The translations under genes were made by a program, and so were the position numbers. Under the pieces are notes generated by a model. That model saw only the letters and a list, made by a program, of their open reading frames with translations, did not search any database and was not told the origin of the DNA. A stretch of 64,000 bases of DNA from a virus. The stretch lies in the IMG/VR virus record IMGVR_UViG_3300035181_001045, positions 62,001 to 126,000 of that record, one strand, 5' to 3'. Each line of letters begins with the position of its first letter. Position 1 is the stretch's first letter. Shown here piece by piece: positions 7,410 to 16,234 of this stretch.

Positions 7410-8317
7410 TGGAACGGACTTCGATTTCGACATGGCCCGCGGAAATCCCGCGCGATTACACCGCACTCCAGAAGGAGTACGGGACGTTCATCGCCTACGC
7501 CGTCCAGCGTTTCGGCCGTGTGGATCAAACACCACAGGACCTTCTTCAGCACATCTGGCTGAAGATCATCAGCTCCGAGGTGCTGGAGAAGTACGTTGCT
7601 TCGCTCCAGAGCAATCACACGGTTCCGGACCATGTCACCATGCTGGAGGCGTGCGCCCTCTTGGGGGTGACGTACCAGGTGTGGCGGTCGGCCCACTGGT
7701 CCTACTCCAAGATTTTCCTGGACGTCATGGGCGGCCATGCTCCTGAAGGGAAGCAGCGGGGAGTCACTCGGCTTCGTTCTCCCAAGGGGGAGCGCTGGGT
7801 TGCATGGATGCCCTCGCCCATCAACCCTGAAGAGGGAGGCCCCGCGTCGACCAAGGCGAAGTTCAAGACCAAGGAAGTCCTGAAGCTCGCTGAGATGGGT
7901 GTGTTCTCGAATGTGTTCGTGAGCCTTCCGACGCCGGTCGCCTCGCCCACTCACTTCAAGAACTACTTGAGGCAAGCGGTGAAGAATCACTTCGCGAACT
8001 GGGTTCGGACCCGGAAGCGGCGTGAGAAGGAACGCCCGGCGGATGCGTTCGGAGCGACCTTCGCGGGTCCGGAGGGTGTCGTTCCCTTCGCGTGGGAAGA
8101 GCTGGTTGCAGATCCGAACGCGCACGGGCAGATGGAAGCTTCGGCGGATATCAGCTCTGTGATGGGTTCGATCAACGCCGACGAGCTGCTTGCCCACAAG
8201 GAAGAGCTGACGGATCTCCTCGGAGACGGCTACACGCTCATCGAAGCGGTCAAGAAGCTCGACCTGTCCGCCGAGACACGGCGGAGTGTTCAGCGAGCCC
8301 TTCGAACCCTGGGGTAG
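7409..8317 (+). CDS. Divergent ECF-type sigma-factor-like protein 1
   Basis: 302 aa. Residues 18-60 (ALQKEYGTFIAYAVQRFGRVDQ, then PQDLLQHIWLKIIS) resemble sigma region 2.1-2.2, where the typical pattern is 'ar.r.g...AEDL.Q..fl.l'. After an insertion of about 110 residues, residues 190-213 (FKNYLRQAVKNHFANWVRTRKRREKE) match the region 2.3-2.4 pattern of 'fl..iarn...d..R.r.rr'. The C-terminus (residues 255-300) is a helical region with a possible HTH. If active it would redirect host RNA polymerase core to phage promoters. Lies next to a second sigma-like gene. Family call is by pattern; domain search needed for certainty. Confidence 0.6.
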   Translation: MERTSISTWPAEIPRDYTALQKEYGTFIAYAVQRFGRVDQTPQDLLQHIWLKIISSEVLEKYVASLQSNHTVPDHVTMLEACALLGVTYQVWRSAHWSYSKIFLDVMGGHAPEGKQRGVTRLRSPKGERWVAWMPSPINPEEGGPASTKAKFKTKEVLKLAEMGVFSNVFVSLPTPVASPTHFKNYLRQAVKNHFANWVRTRKRREKERPADAFGATFAGPEGVVPFAWEELVADPNAHGQMEASADISSVMGSINADELLAHKEELTDLLGDGYTLIEAVKKLDLSAETRRSVQRALRTLG

Positions 8318-8345
8318 AGGATCCTTCTATCCCTTCACGGGATTG

Positions 8346-9143
8346 ATGGATCGTATTGCCACCCTCATCCTCGCCAGCCAAAATCTCGCTCGAAGGCTCT
8401 ACGCCTCCCTTCCGTGGGGTCTTCGAGTTGCGGATCTCTTTCTGCGGCTCGCCGCGGATTCGACCGAAGCCTTCGGCCGGATGATCTTCGCGGAGTTCCT
8501 ACTCCGCGGGGTGACGGAGATGCCCGACCCGGGACCACGCTGGAACCCCAAGAGTTCAAAACCGGCCGACACGTTGCCCCGCGGCTACGGTCAGGACTTC
8601 GCCAGCCGCGTCTACAAGACGCTGATTGGCAAGTTCCGAGATCCCGAGCTGGCGGAGAACGCCATGGTCGAGTTCATGATCCGGTTCACCCTTCAGGGGG
8701 GATCGAAGGGTCTGCGTGACAAGTGCCCGCTCAAGGAAGCGCAGGGCTACGTGATGACCGGCGTCGTTCGCCAGGGGATCAACGTCGTCAACGACAAGAC
8801 GAAGCAGCGTCACCGGGAGAAGTCGATCACCCAAGAGGACGCGGATGGCGAAGAGACGAACCTCGATATCTCGGACCCCCACGCCTTCGAGGATATCGCT
8901 GAGCTGATTCCTGAGCATCAGCTCAAGTCCCTTCTCAGGGAGCTGTCCCAGAAGGTTCACCCGGATGCGGGTCTCTACGTGAAGTACCTGACCGAGGGGT
9001 ACAACGAGAAGGAGATCGTGGGTGACCCTGCGCATGGTCTCCAGGGCAAGCTCCCGAACTACAGCAGCTCGCCCCAGAACTGGAACCAGAAGGTCAAGCC
9101 GAAGATCCTCGACTTCTTCAAGCGTCAGCTCGACGCGGTGTAG
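8346..9143 (+). CDS. Divergent ECF-type sigma-factor-like protein 2
   Basis: 265 aa from ATG 8346. Residues 80-150 include SRVYKTLIGKFRDPELAENAMVEFM (region 2.1-2.2-like), then KEAQGYVMTGVVRQGINVVND followed by KTKQRHREKS (region 2.3-2.4-like). Residues 195-250 (LLRELSQKV, LYVKYLTEGYNEKEIVGDP) match the region 4 'L....r.V..L...G.s..EIA' helix-turn-helix. The first 60 residues are hydrophobic/helical. Starts 28 nt after sigma-like 1; the two could form a regulatory pair. Role in late or middle transcription is inferred. Confidence 0.55.
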   Translation: MDRIATLILASQNLARRLYASLPWGLRVADLFLRLAADSTEAFGRMIFAEFLLRGVTEMPDPGPRWNPKSSKPADTLPRGYGQDFASRVYKTLIGKFRDPELAENAMVEFMIRFTLQGGSKGLRDKCPLKEAQGYVMTGVVRQGINVVNDKTKQRHREKSITQEDADGEETNLDISDPHAFEDIAELIPEHQLKSLLRELSQKVHPDAGLYVKYLTEGYNEKEIVGDPAHGLQGKLPNYSSSPQNWNQKVKPKILDFFKRQLDAV

Positions 9144-9154
9144 AATCGCCGGCA
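9139..9154 (+). promoter_or_regulatory. Partial promoter (TGTAGA only)
   Basis: GGTGTAGA at 9137-9144 with 9 nt to ATG 9154; the expected -35 position reads ttcaag. Member of the weaker class with a TGG/CGG-TGTA extended -10-like box and no clear TTGATC. Confidence 0.4.
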
Positions 9155-10317
9155 TGGCGCTCTACAGGGACTTGATTTCCCTCATCGCAAATCAAGTCGT
9201 CATTGGTGATGCTCTCGATCTCCTCAAAAAACTCCCCGACAACTTCGCCCACTGCATCGTCACGTCGCCGCCCTATTACGCGCTTCGTGATTATGGTGTT
9301 GAGGGCCAGCTCGGGTTGGAAGCGACCCACGAGTTGTACATCGAGCGCCTGACGAAAGTCTTCTCTGAAGCTCGCCGGGTTCTACGGGAGGACGGCGTCC
9401 TCTGGCTCAACATCGGGGACAGTTACTCGCGTGGGACCGTCGGAGGGATCAAGGAGAAAGACCTCATCGGCATCCCTTGGGCGCTGGCTTTTGCCCTTCG
9501 AGCTGAGGGCTGGTATCTGCGGGGAGAGCAGATTTGGGAGAAGGCCGTCGTCATGCCTGAGAGCGTCCGTGATCGTCCGACGCGTTCTCACGAGCAGGTC
9601 TTTCTCTTCTCGAAGAGCCCGCACTACTTCTACGACCAGGATGCGGAGCGAGAGCCCCACAAATTGGAGTATGTGCAACGACGCCATACTTTCGTTTCGG
9701 GGGAGAGCAAGACATACCGATCCGATCGTGACCCCAACATGATCCTTCGCTATGACGGGGTCCCTGTGGGTAATCCCGCGGGACGGAACCTGCGTACCGT
9801 GTGGAAGATCAACCCCCAGCCGTACAAGGGTGCACACTTCGCGGTCTTCCCCCCAAAGCTGCCGGAGCGCTGCATCAAGCTCGGGACGAGCGAGCATGGA
9901 GCGTGTTCATCCTGTGGTGCTCCCTGGGTTCGCATCCTCGAACGGGTCATCCCTGACGCCCCTCGGTTCGAGTCCAACGTGGTGCCCGACAACACGCCTC
10001 ATCAGCGATTCGGCTGGGAGCAACAGCGGATTCGCGATGAGAATCCGCCGGTCACCACGGGTTGGCAGCCGACATGTACGTGTGACGCAGGCATTGTCCC
10101 CTGTGTTGTTTTGGACCCGTTCTCGGGCTCTGGGACGACGCTGGCGGTGGCTGTGGAGCTGGGTCGAAGCTACCTCGGGATCGAGCTGAACCCCAAGTAC
10201 AAGGCCCTCATCGAGGCCCGGCTCCGTGGGCCTCTCGAAGATGCTTCCGAGAGGTCCAACTTCGAGGACGACTTCGACTACATGGAGCAGTTGATGGCGG
10301 AGTTCGACGGGTCGTGA
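9154..10317 (+). CDS. Site-specific DNA methyltransferase (N4-cytosine or N6-adenine, beta class)
   Basis: 387 aa. Motif IV TSPPYYALRDYG at about residues 36-47; the AdoMet-binding motif I DPFSGSGTTLAVAVELG and ELNPKY lie near the C-terminus, giving the motif order of beta-class amino-methyltransferases. Between them are Cys pairs (ACSSCGAPW, CTCDAG) that probably bind zinc. Likely modifies phage DNA against restriction. The TGA overlaps the GTG of the next gene (GTGA). Confidence 0.85.
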   Translation: MALYRDLISLIANQVVIGDALDLLKKLPDNFAHCIVTSPPYYALRDYGVEGQLGLEATHELYIERLTKVFSEARRVLREDGVLWLNIGDSYSRGTVGGIKEKDLIGIPWALAFALRAEGWYLRGEQIWEKAVVMPESVRDRPTRSHEQVFLFSKSPHYFYDQDAEREPHKLEYVQRRHTFVSGESKTYRSDRDPNMILRYDGVPVGNPAGRNLRTVWKINPQPYKGAHFAVFPPKLPERCIKLGTSEHGACSSCGAPWVRILERVIPDAPRFESNVVPDNTPHQRFGWEQQRIRDENPPVTTGWQPTCTCDAGIVPCVVLDPFSGSGTTLAVAVELGRSYLGIELNPKYKALIEARLRGPLEDASERSNFEDDFDYMEQLMAEFDGS

Positions 10318-10760
10318 CTCCTGAAGAAGTCCGCATTGCTCTGGGGATCCGCCCTTGGCCCGAGGTTCAAACGCGACCTGGTTCAGGGCGTACGACGCGC
10401 ATGCTTGTGGAAGCCGTGTCTATGGTGACACAGGGTGTATCCGTGCAGCTTTTCGGGCATTCTGCACAATATGCAAAGATACTCGGTGGCACGACAGGGA
10501 TGTATCTTCGCCGTATTGAAAGCAAGGCTGCGAAGAAGCCATGGGGAAATGTGTATATGTGCCGAATTGGCACCAACTTGGATCTGCTACGGCGAGTAGC
10601 CCCATCTTCGAGTTGGTTGGGCATTGATCATCATGCTGAAGAGCTGTACCCCAAGGCAGCACAGAGGTTGAGAGAGGTGTGGGCAGAAGCTCTCAAATTC
10701 TCTCGCGTACCTGTCCTCCGCCGGACCTCGTTTGAGGTGATCTGGGACGACGATTTCTGA
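10314..10760 (+). CDS. Small P-loop NTPase-like protein, 148 aa
   Basis: GTG start at 10314 overlapping the methyltransferase stop. Residues 21-30 read RPGSGRTTRML, a Walker A-like loop seen in small phage proteins related to nucleic-acid helicases. No clear Walker B. G+C is lower than in neighbours. Function unknown. Confidence 0.6.
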   Translation: MTPEEVRIALGIRPWPEVQTRPGSGRTTRMLVEAVSMVTQGVSVQLFGHSAQYAKILGGTTGMYLRRIESKAAKKPWGNVYMCRIGTNLDLLRRVAPSSSWLGIDHHAEELYPKAAQRLREVWAEALKFSRVPVLRRTSFEVIWDDDF

Positions 10761-10794
10761 CGTCTAGGACACCCTATGGTGTAATCTAGACGGA
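10757..10794 (+). promoter_or_regulatory. Promoter-like boxes (ctgacg / TGTAAT)
   Basis: ggTGTAAT at 10780-10785, 8 nt before ATG 10794; ctgacg at 10757-10762 with a 17-nt spacer. Similar ggtgta-n-tctaga motifs occur at 44440 and 30294. Confidence 0.4.
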
Positions 10795-11615
10795 TGCGCG
10801 AGCTTATCATCGCCCCCCAGAAAGAGGGGAAGGGCCGATCTTTCTCTGCGGTGCATCTTGCTCACCTGGAGGCGGATAGCCTCTGGCCTGGGGGCCAGAC
10901 ATCCAAGGACTCCATCCGGCCGGTATGGTTGCAGGTTGGGGGCACGGAAGCTGAGATGCGGCCGTTCGTCGCGAACCTGATGCTGGGGCGCAAGGCCATC
11001 CTCGGTAAGGGGCGCAAAGACACGGTCATCGAGCTGATGAAGTCGTCGAAGTACCGCTTCGACTGGCAACGGGTTGTCGAGAAGCGCCCCGATGGGAAGC
11101 CAGATGTGACGTCGATCGTCACGGCGTACCTGCCCGATCTCTTCCGAATGGACCTTGGCATGGTCGACCTTGCCGGGGTTCGATTCTGCTTGCTGCCTAC
11201 CTGCGAATGGGTGGCTTCGTCAACAATCGATCCCGGGCCCGCAGTGGCCCATGTACGTGCCACCTACGGAAAGGTGGGGGTTCCTCTCACCGATGAAGCT
11301 CTTGCTGAGCTGGTCCCGGTGGCAGTCCTGTTCGCGTCGTTTCTGGATCGTCGGAGTCGCTGCCCGCTCATCTCGGATGTGCGGTTCTATCTCCAGATGT
11401 TCTGCGCAGCCCTGGCTCAAGGGATCGCAGCCTGGACGCGGGAGAACACCCTGAATCGGTGGGGGTGCCATTCCTATTATCACATGAACGAAGTGGGGAT
11501 TGACGACGTGAGACTTTTCGTTGGGGTCTCGTGCATGTGCTCCCACGAAGCTCTGGAGGCTTTCCTCGCCGAGCAGGTTCGTATTTACTTCGAGGTCACG
11601 AATGGCAAGGCTTGA
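10794..11615 (+). CDS. Hypothetical protein, 273 aa
   Basis: MRELIIAPQKEGKGRSFSAVHLAHLEADSLWPGG... Mixed alpha/beta with SRCPLISDVRFYLQMFCAALAQG and a C-terminal CMCSHEALEAFLAEQVR. No motif recognised. Overlaps the next gene by 14 nt, so its product probably works with, or is co-expressed with, the methyltransferase-helicase. Confidence 0.6.
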   Translation: MRELIIAPQKEGKGRSFSAVHLAHLEADSLWPGGQTSKDSIRPVWLQVGGTEAEMRPFVANLMLGRKAILGKGRKDTVIELMKSSKYRFDWQRVVEKRPDGKPDVTSIVTAYLPDLFRMDLGMVDLAGVRFCLLPTCEWVASSTIDPGPAVAHVRATYGKVGVPLTDEALAELVPVAVLFASFLDRRSRCPLISDVRFYLQMFCAALAQGIAAWTRENTLNRWGCHSYYHMNEVGIDDVRLFVGVSCMCSHEALEAFLAEQVRIYFEVTNGKA

Positions 11616-14600
11616 GTCTGTTGCAATCGCGGGGTATTATAAGACCCCCAAACATCTGATCCCCTATATCGCAGGGCTCATCGATGTTCCGTACGTGCAT
11701 GACTCGGGGTATGCGTTCGTTGACCCCTGCGCTGGCGACGGGGAAGCGGTCATCGCATGTGCTCGGTGGCTCTTGGGGGATCTCAGGGATAGGAGCGTCA
11801 ACTTCGACCTCTACGCATCGGAGATGGAGGCTACTCGATTCGAGGAGCTGAAGGCCCGTTGCCAGAAGGAGATGGACTATGGCTCCTGGTCCAAGGGCAT
11901 TGTCCAGGGGGACGCTTTTCGAGTTGTTTGGGACAACAACTACAACGCCTACTATCACAAGGGTGCGAGCCTCCTCTGGTTGAATCCTCCCTACGATATC
12001 AACCGGGATGTCGGGCGTCAGGAGGAAGCCTTCCTCCAACGCTTCAGCTCGACGTTGATGCCCGGGGGAGTCCTGGTCTACATCATCCCCGTGACGGCTC
12101 TTCAGAAGTCGGCGGTGACTCTCGCTCAAGAGTACACGAATCTGCACTGCTTCCGGTTCCCCTCGCCGGACTATGAGGCCTACAAGCAGATCGTCATCCT
12201 TGCGAAAAAGTCTACATCGCTCCTGGAGCCGGACTTGGATCTCCAGGCTCGCATCGAGGCGTGGGCTGCGCATCCGGAGGCTCTTCCGATTCTTCCGGGG
12301 TCTCACCTGGGGATGGCCAATCCTGTTGAAGCGCTCGTGGCTGATCCCGAGGCTCGCCATGTGATTGCTCTCTCCAACGAGAAGTCTCACGCTGTGGGGT
12401 TCTCGTCTTGGCTGATGACACCCGTGGACTACTACGGGATTCTCATGAAGGCTCGCCCGTGGCACACGACCAATCGAGCTGGCCGGCTTCTCCCCACGCC
12501 CGGCGTTCTCCCGGATGTCCCCGCAGAAGACTTGCTGATCCGGCGATACCCTCTCGCGATGCCCCCGCGGTCGGCACATATCGCCAGTGGTCTTGCCGCT
12601 GGGATCTTCAACGGCTTTGTTGTTCACCCTGACGACCCCAAAATGGGTCTCCCTTCCCTTCTCGTGAAGGGGGTCTTTGACCGGGAGTACCGGACGGTTG
12701 ACGAGAAGCACAACTCGGATGGAGAGAAGGTCGCTGAGATTCAAGTCCAGCAACCCAAGCTCGTCACGACCGTTCTTGATCTCTCGACGTACCAGTACGT
12801 CACGATCAAGGCGTCGGCGGACAAGACGAATACCCGCAAGGTCGCTGAGATGACCATGGCGGACCTCCTCGAATACTACGGGCGGGGCCTCATGGAGGTC
12901 ATGCTCAAGCAATGCCCGGTGTTGCACAACCCTGGTCTTGCCGAGGATCAGATCGCCTTGCCGCAGCTCAACCGGGAGATGTTCTATGCGCAGCATCAAG
13001 CTGCGCAAGCTGCCGTGAAGCTTCTTGGGGGTGTCCATGCCAAGAAGGAGCACCGTCGGGGGAAGACTGTCTTCGTTCTCGGGGAGATCGGATCCGGGAA
13101 GACGACGCTGGCGATCTACGTGGCGCTGTCTATCGGGGCCAAGCGGATGCTCGTGATGTGCCCGCCTCACCTCCTCGATGGGTGGAAAGAGCAGATCCAA
13201 GCGGTCGCACCTCATGCCCGGATCGTTGTTCTGACGAGTGTGTCGGATGTCCAGGCCCTCGCTCGGGACAAGAGCGATGACGTGGTGATCTCGATTCTCT
13301 CGCGTGAGACGGCGAAGCTCGGGCACACTTGGGGGTCGGTCGAGAACTTCTGCCCCAAATGTGGTGGGGAAGTTCCTGTTGGTGAGGACCTCGCCAAGCA
13401 ACGGGCTCGATGCAAGGTCGTCCCGATCATCGTGAGTGATCTCGGGAAGATTCTCCAGGACCTCGCGATTGCAATGGTCCCTGCTTTCCCCGATGCCGCT
13501 CGGCTTCGGCAATTGCTCTGGAGCCGTCCCCTTCGGAAGTGGACGACAATGCTTCGGCGTCGTGAGAAGCCGGCTGACGCTTGGGAGAAGGCGGCCCCTG
13601 CTCTCCCCGGTATCATCAACCGGCTCATTCCGTTCCTCCCCAGCCTCAATGTCGTGGCGGCAATTGAGTACCTCCTGATCGCGAACCCTGACCCGCAGCT
13701 CATCGCAACGGTGGCTGAGCGTATGTACGTGGCCACCCTCGCTGAGGACAAGGAGACTTGGGGGGTGTGGGCCAATGTTCGTGAACGGCTCGTGAGCCTT
13801 GCCCTCTTGATCGATGACGAGGAGGATCGCAAGAAGTTGACGGCGGTTCTTTGGGGGTTGTACCCTGGGAAAGACTCTGCCCACGTGTCGTACTACTCGG
13901 GTCCGCGAGATTACGGGACGCGGGTGGAAGCCAAGTACAGTTCTCTGTACAAGGAGGAGACTGCTACCTTCTACGATTCATGGCCCGATATCACCATGAC
14001 GACGGAGGGTTCCCTCCTGTGGCGGAAGATCCCGACGATCCCGGAAGCGGTGGTCTCTGCGGTCGCTGCCTTGATGGAAGACAAGCCCTTCAAGAAGCGA
14101 ATGAAGGGCGAAGAGCCTGATGAGTGTGGGGAGCAGCTCTTCGAGGCACGGCCTACTCCCATGCGCTATCCCCTGGCGCTCTACATCTCGAAGAAGTTCC
14201 CTTGGCTGTTCGATGTTCTCGCCCTCGATGAAGGGCATGAGTACGCGACGGATGGATCCGCACAGGAACGGGCCGCTCATCGGCTGACGGGCCTGGGTAT
14301 CCCTACGATGCTCCTGACGGGCACCGTGATGAATGGGTACGCCGCGAGTCTCTTCACGAACCTGTGGGCGCTCTCTCCGGCTTTCCGGGCAGAGTTCTCT
14401 CGCGACGAACTCACGAAGTTTGTGGGGCGCTACGGCTACCGGAAGCGGATCGTCGAGGATCGAGGCGAGGATAAAAAGGTCGTCGAGTTCGGAAGTGTCA
14501 CCGATCGTGTCGATCGGAAAGAGCGGATCATCGGCAACGCGCCTGGGGTCCTCCCGCTCCTTGTCCTGAAGCATCTTCTCCCGATTGCCGTCACGCTCCA

Positions 14601-15594
14601 CAAGTCTGACCTTGGGATCAACATCCCGACGTGCTCCGAGATGGTTGAATCCGTCGAGGCGGATTCGGAGTTGATGAAGCGGTACAAGCATCTGCAAGAT
14701 GTTCTGATCGCTCAGATCAAGGCGGACCGCTACAGCAAGGAAGGCAAGGCGGGGAAGCTTATGGGCGCCCTCTCGGAGCTTCCGAGCTACCTTGACCTGG
14801 CGACGGCGGACACTGGGAACCAGGAAGATGGTTCCTACGCAATCCGTTACCCTGAATCGTGTGGTGGGGGCCTGGTTGCGAGCGTCGCATCGTTCCCTGC
14901 GTCAACCATCTTGCCGAAAGAGGCATGGATGCTCGACACCATCGAGGAAGAGCTGAAGGAAGGCCGGAACGTGATGGTCTTCGGCTGGCACACGGTTCTT
15001 CTTCCCCGGCTCGCTCGGATCATTCAGGAGCGTATTGGGGGTGTCGTTCCGATCTTGAACCCGGACAAGGTCTCGACGGGCAAGCGGCAGAGCTGGATCA
15101 ACCGTGAGGTCGTGGCCAAGAAGGCTCGGGTCCTGGTCGTCAACCCTGTCTGTGTGCAGACAGGGCTCAACAACCTGATCTACTTCTCTACGTCCATTTG
15201 GATGCAGAACCCGGCGTGTAACCCGGTGACGAAGCGTCAGGCGGACGGCCGTATCGATCGCGTTGGGCAGGACAAGCCCACGCGGGTTCGCTTCCCTGTC
15301 TATGGTGGGACGACGCAGCAACACACGCACTCGCTCCTCATGCACAAGGTGGCTGTCTCGATGTCGACGGATGGGCTCGACGCGGAAGCTGCTCTTCTGG
15401 CGGCGGGTATCGGAAACGATGACGGCTTCTCAGCCTTCTCGGTCGGTCGTCAGATTTACGAGATGATCGTGTCGGGGCGCGATCTCCCCATGATCCCCAA
15501 GGCCAAAAAAGCTTTCATCCCGGTGGTGAAGCACCTTCCTCCTCCCATTGTCACGGAAGCGGACCTCTTCGAGTTCGCGATGTCTCTCGGGTGA
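11602..15594 (+). CDS. Methyltransferase-helicase fusion, 1330 aa (DarB-like architecture)
   Basis: N-terminal 230 residues: GYYKTPKHLIPYIAG, FVDPCAGDGEAVIACARWL (AdoMet motif I) and LLWLNPPYDIN (motif IV NPPY), an adenine-methyltransferase-like domain (DUF6094 type). From about residue 480: FVLGEIGSGKTTLAIYVAL (Walker A), LALDEGHEYAT (DE-H box), a zinc ribbon FCPKCGGEV, a 'LTGTVMNG' motif III-like segment, and a C-terminal RQADGRIDRVGQDKP (motif VI of SNF2/SF2 helicases). Phage P1 DarB and some mobile-element proteins combine these activities and protect incoming DNA from restriction; that role here is inference. Fully intact. Confidence 0.75.
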   Translation: MARLESVAIAGYYKTPKHLIPYIAGLIDVPYVHDSGYAFVDPCAGDGEAVIACARWLLGDLRDRSVNFDLYASEMEATRFEELKARCQKEMDYGSWSKGIVQGDAFRVVWDNNYNAYYHKGASLLWLNPPYDINRDVGRQEEAFLQRFSSTLMPGGVLVYIIPVTALQKSAVTLAQEYTNLHCFRFPSPDYEAYKQIVILAKKSTSLLEPDLDLQARIEAWAAHPEALPILPGSHLGMANPVEALVADPEARHVIALSNEKSHAVGFSSWLMTPVDYYGILMKARPWHTTNRAGRLLPTPGVLPDVPAEDLLIRRYPLAMPPRSAHIASGLAAGIFNGFVVHPDDPKMGLPSLLVKGVFDREYRTVDEKHNSDGEKVAEIQVQQPKLVTTVLDLSTYQYVTIKASADKTNTRKVAEMTMADLLEYYGRGLMEVMLKQCPVLHNPGLAEDQIALPQLNREMFYAQHQAAQAAVKLLGGVHAKKEHRRGKTVFVLGEIGSGKTTLAIYVALSIGAKRMLVMCPPHLLDGWKEQIQAVAPHARIVVLTSVSDVQALARDKSDDVVISILSRETAKLGHTWGSVENFCPKCGGEVPVGEDLAKQRARCKVVPIIVSDLGKILQDLAIAMVPAFPDAARLRQLLWSRPLRKWTTMLRRREKPADAWEKAAPALPGIINRLIPFLPSLNVVAAIEYLLIANPDPQLIATVAERMYVATLAEDKETWGVWANVRERLVSLALLIDDEEDRKKLTAVLWGLYPGKDSAHVSYYSGPRDYGTRVEAKYSSLYKEETATFYDSWPDITMTTEGSLLWRKIPTIPEAVVSAVAALMEDKPFKKRMKGEEPDECGEQLFEARPTPMRYPLALYISKKFPWLFDVLALDEGHEYATDGSAQERAAHRLTGLGIPTMLLTGTVMNGYAASLFTNLWALSPAFRAEFSRDELTKFVGRYGYRKRIVEDRGEDKKVVEFGSVTDRVDRKERIIGNAPGVLPLLVLKHLLPIAVTLHKSDLGINIPTCSEMVESVEADSELMKRYKHLQDVLIAQIKADRYSKEGKAGKLMGALSELPSYLDLATADTGNQEDGSYAIRYPESCGGGLVASVASFPASTILPKEAWMLDTIEEELKEGRNVMVFGWHTVLLPRLARIIQERIGGVVPILNPDKVSTGKRQSWINREVVAKKARVLVVNPVCVQTGLNNLIYFSTSIWMQNPACNPVTKRQADGRIDRVGQDKPTRVRFPVYGGTTQQHTHSLLMHKVAVSMSTDGLDAEAALLAAGIGNDDGFSAFSVGRQIYEMIVSGRDLPMIPKAKKAFIPVVKHLPPPIVTEADLFEFAMSLG

Positions 15595-15598
15595 CCCT

Positions 15599-16234
15599 AT
15601 GAAAAAACTGAGCCTGTTTTTTAAATCTTACGTGCCCGCCCACAAATTCTTGTCCCTGTGGAACCACACAGTCGAAACAGAGAGATTTGTTCTTGGGCTA
15701 CCGACTGCTTTGCGTGAAGTGCGCGAAAGTCTTGTAGTAATAGTACGCCAAACCCGTCTCGCTCTTCTTGTTTGGGTCGGACTCACGCTCGGACTCATGC
15801 TGGGGGTTGCTTGTATTTGTGCGCGTTGGGTCTTGGGCCCTTCAACGCAGCCTTTTGCAGTAAGAGCAGTAGTTACTTTGATCCTCGTGATGGGGAGTAT
15901 CCTCTTGTACGCACTTCGTACTTTCCGTAGAACATGGTACGCAATTATCGAACTAATTGTGGGGCTCTCGGGCGTCCTTTATGCTTCGACAATGCATGTT
16001 GGAATACAGATGACTCTGGCCAGCATCGCTTCCATTTACGTCCTCATACGGGGCGTTGACAATTTTGTTTTGGGTCAAAAAGAAGCAGGGGACGAAGCGT
16101 ACGGGTCTGAGGGTGCTCTTTTCGTTACTGATAGACAAAAACTTGTCCTGCATAATGCCCTGGTTAGAGCTGGGGTAGATCCCAATCTACTCCGTGCCAT
16201 TCTACCCGCATGTGACACGGACGGCACAGGGTGA
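15599..16234 (+). CDS. Integral membrane protein, 211 aa, AT-rich
   Basis: Starts MKKLSLFFKSYVPAHKFL. Four predicted membrane segments: residues about 54-75, 86-105, 116-133 and 137-152; a cytoplasmic-like charged tail ends ILPACDTDGTG. Base composition is clearly more AT-rich than the flanks, and with the next gene it forms an island of probable recent transfer. The 3' end overlaps the convergent HNH gene by 71 bp. Function unknown. Confidence 0.65.
   Translation: MKKLSLFFKSYVPAHKFLSLWNHTVETERFVLGLPTALREVRESLVVIVRQTRLALLVWVGLTLGLMLGVACICARWVLGPSTQPFAVRAVVTLILVMGSILLYALRTFRRTWYAIIELIVGLSGVLYASTMHVGIQMTLASIASIYVLIRGVDNFVLGQKEAGDEAYGSEGALFVTDRQKLVLHNALVRAGVDPNLLRAILPACDTDGTG

Noticed and set aside
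11596-13884. Long leftward open frame (762 codons) opposite the methyltransferase-helicase
   Set aside because: Arg/His/Leu/Pro-rich composition typical of the antisense of a GC-rich gene; the plus strand has clear motifs.
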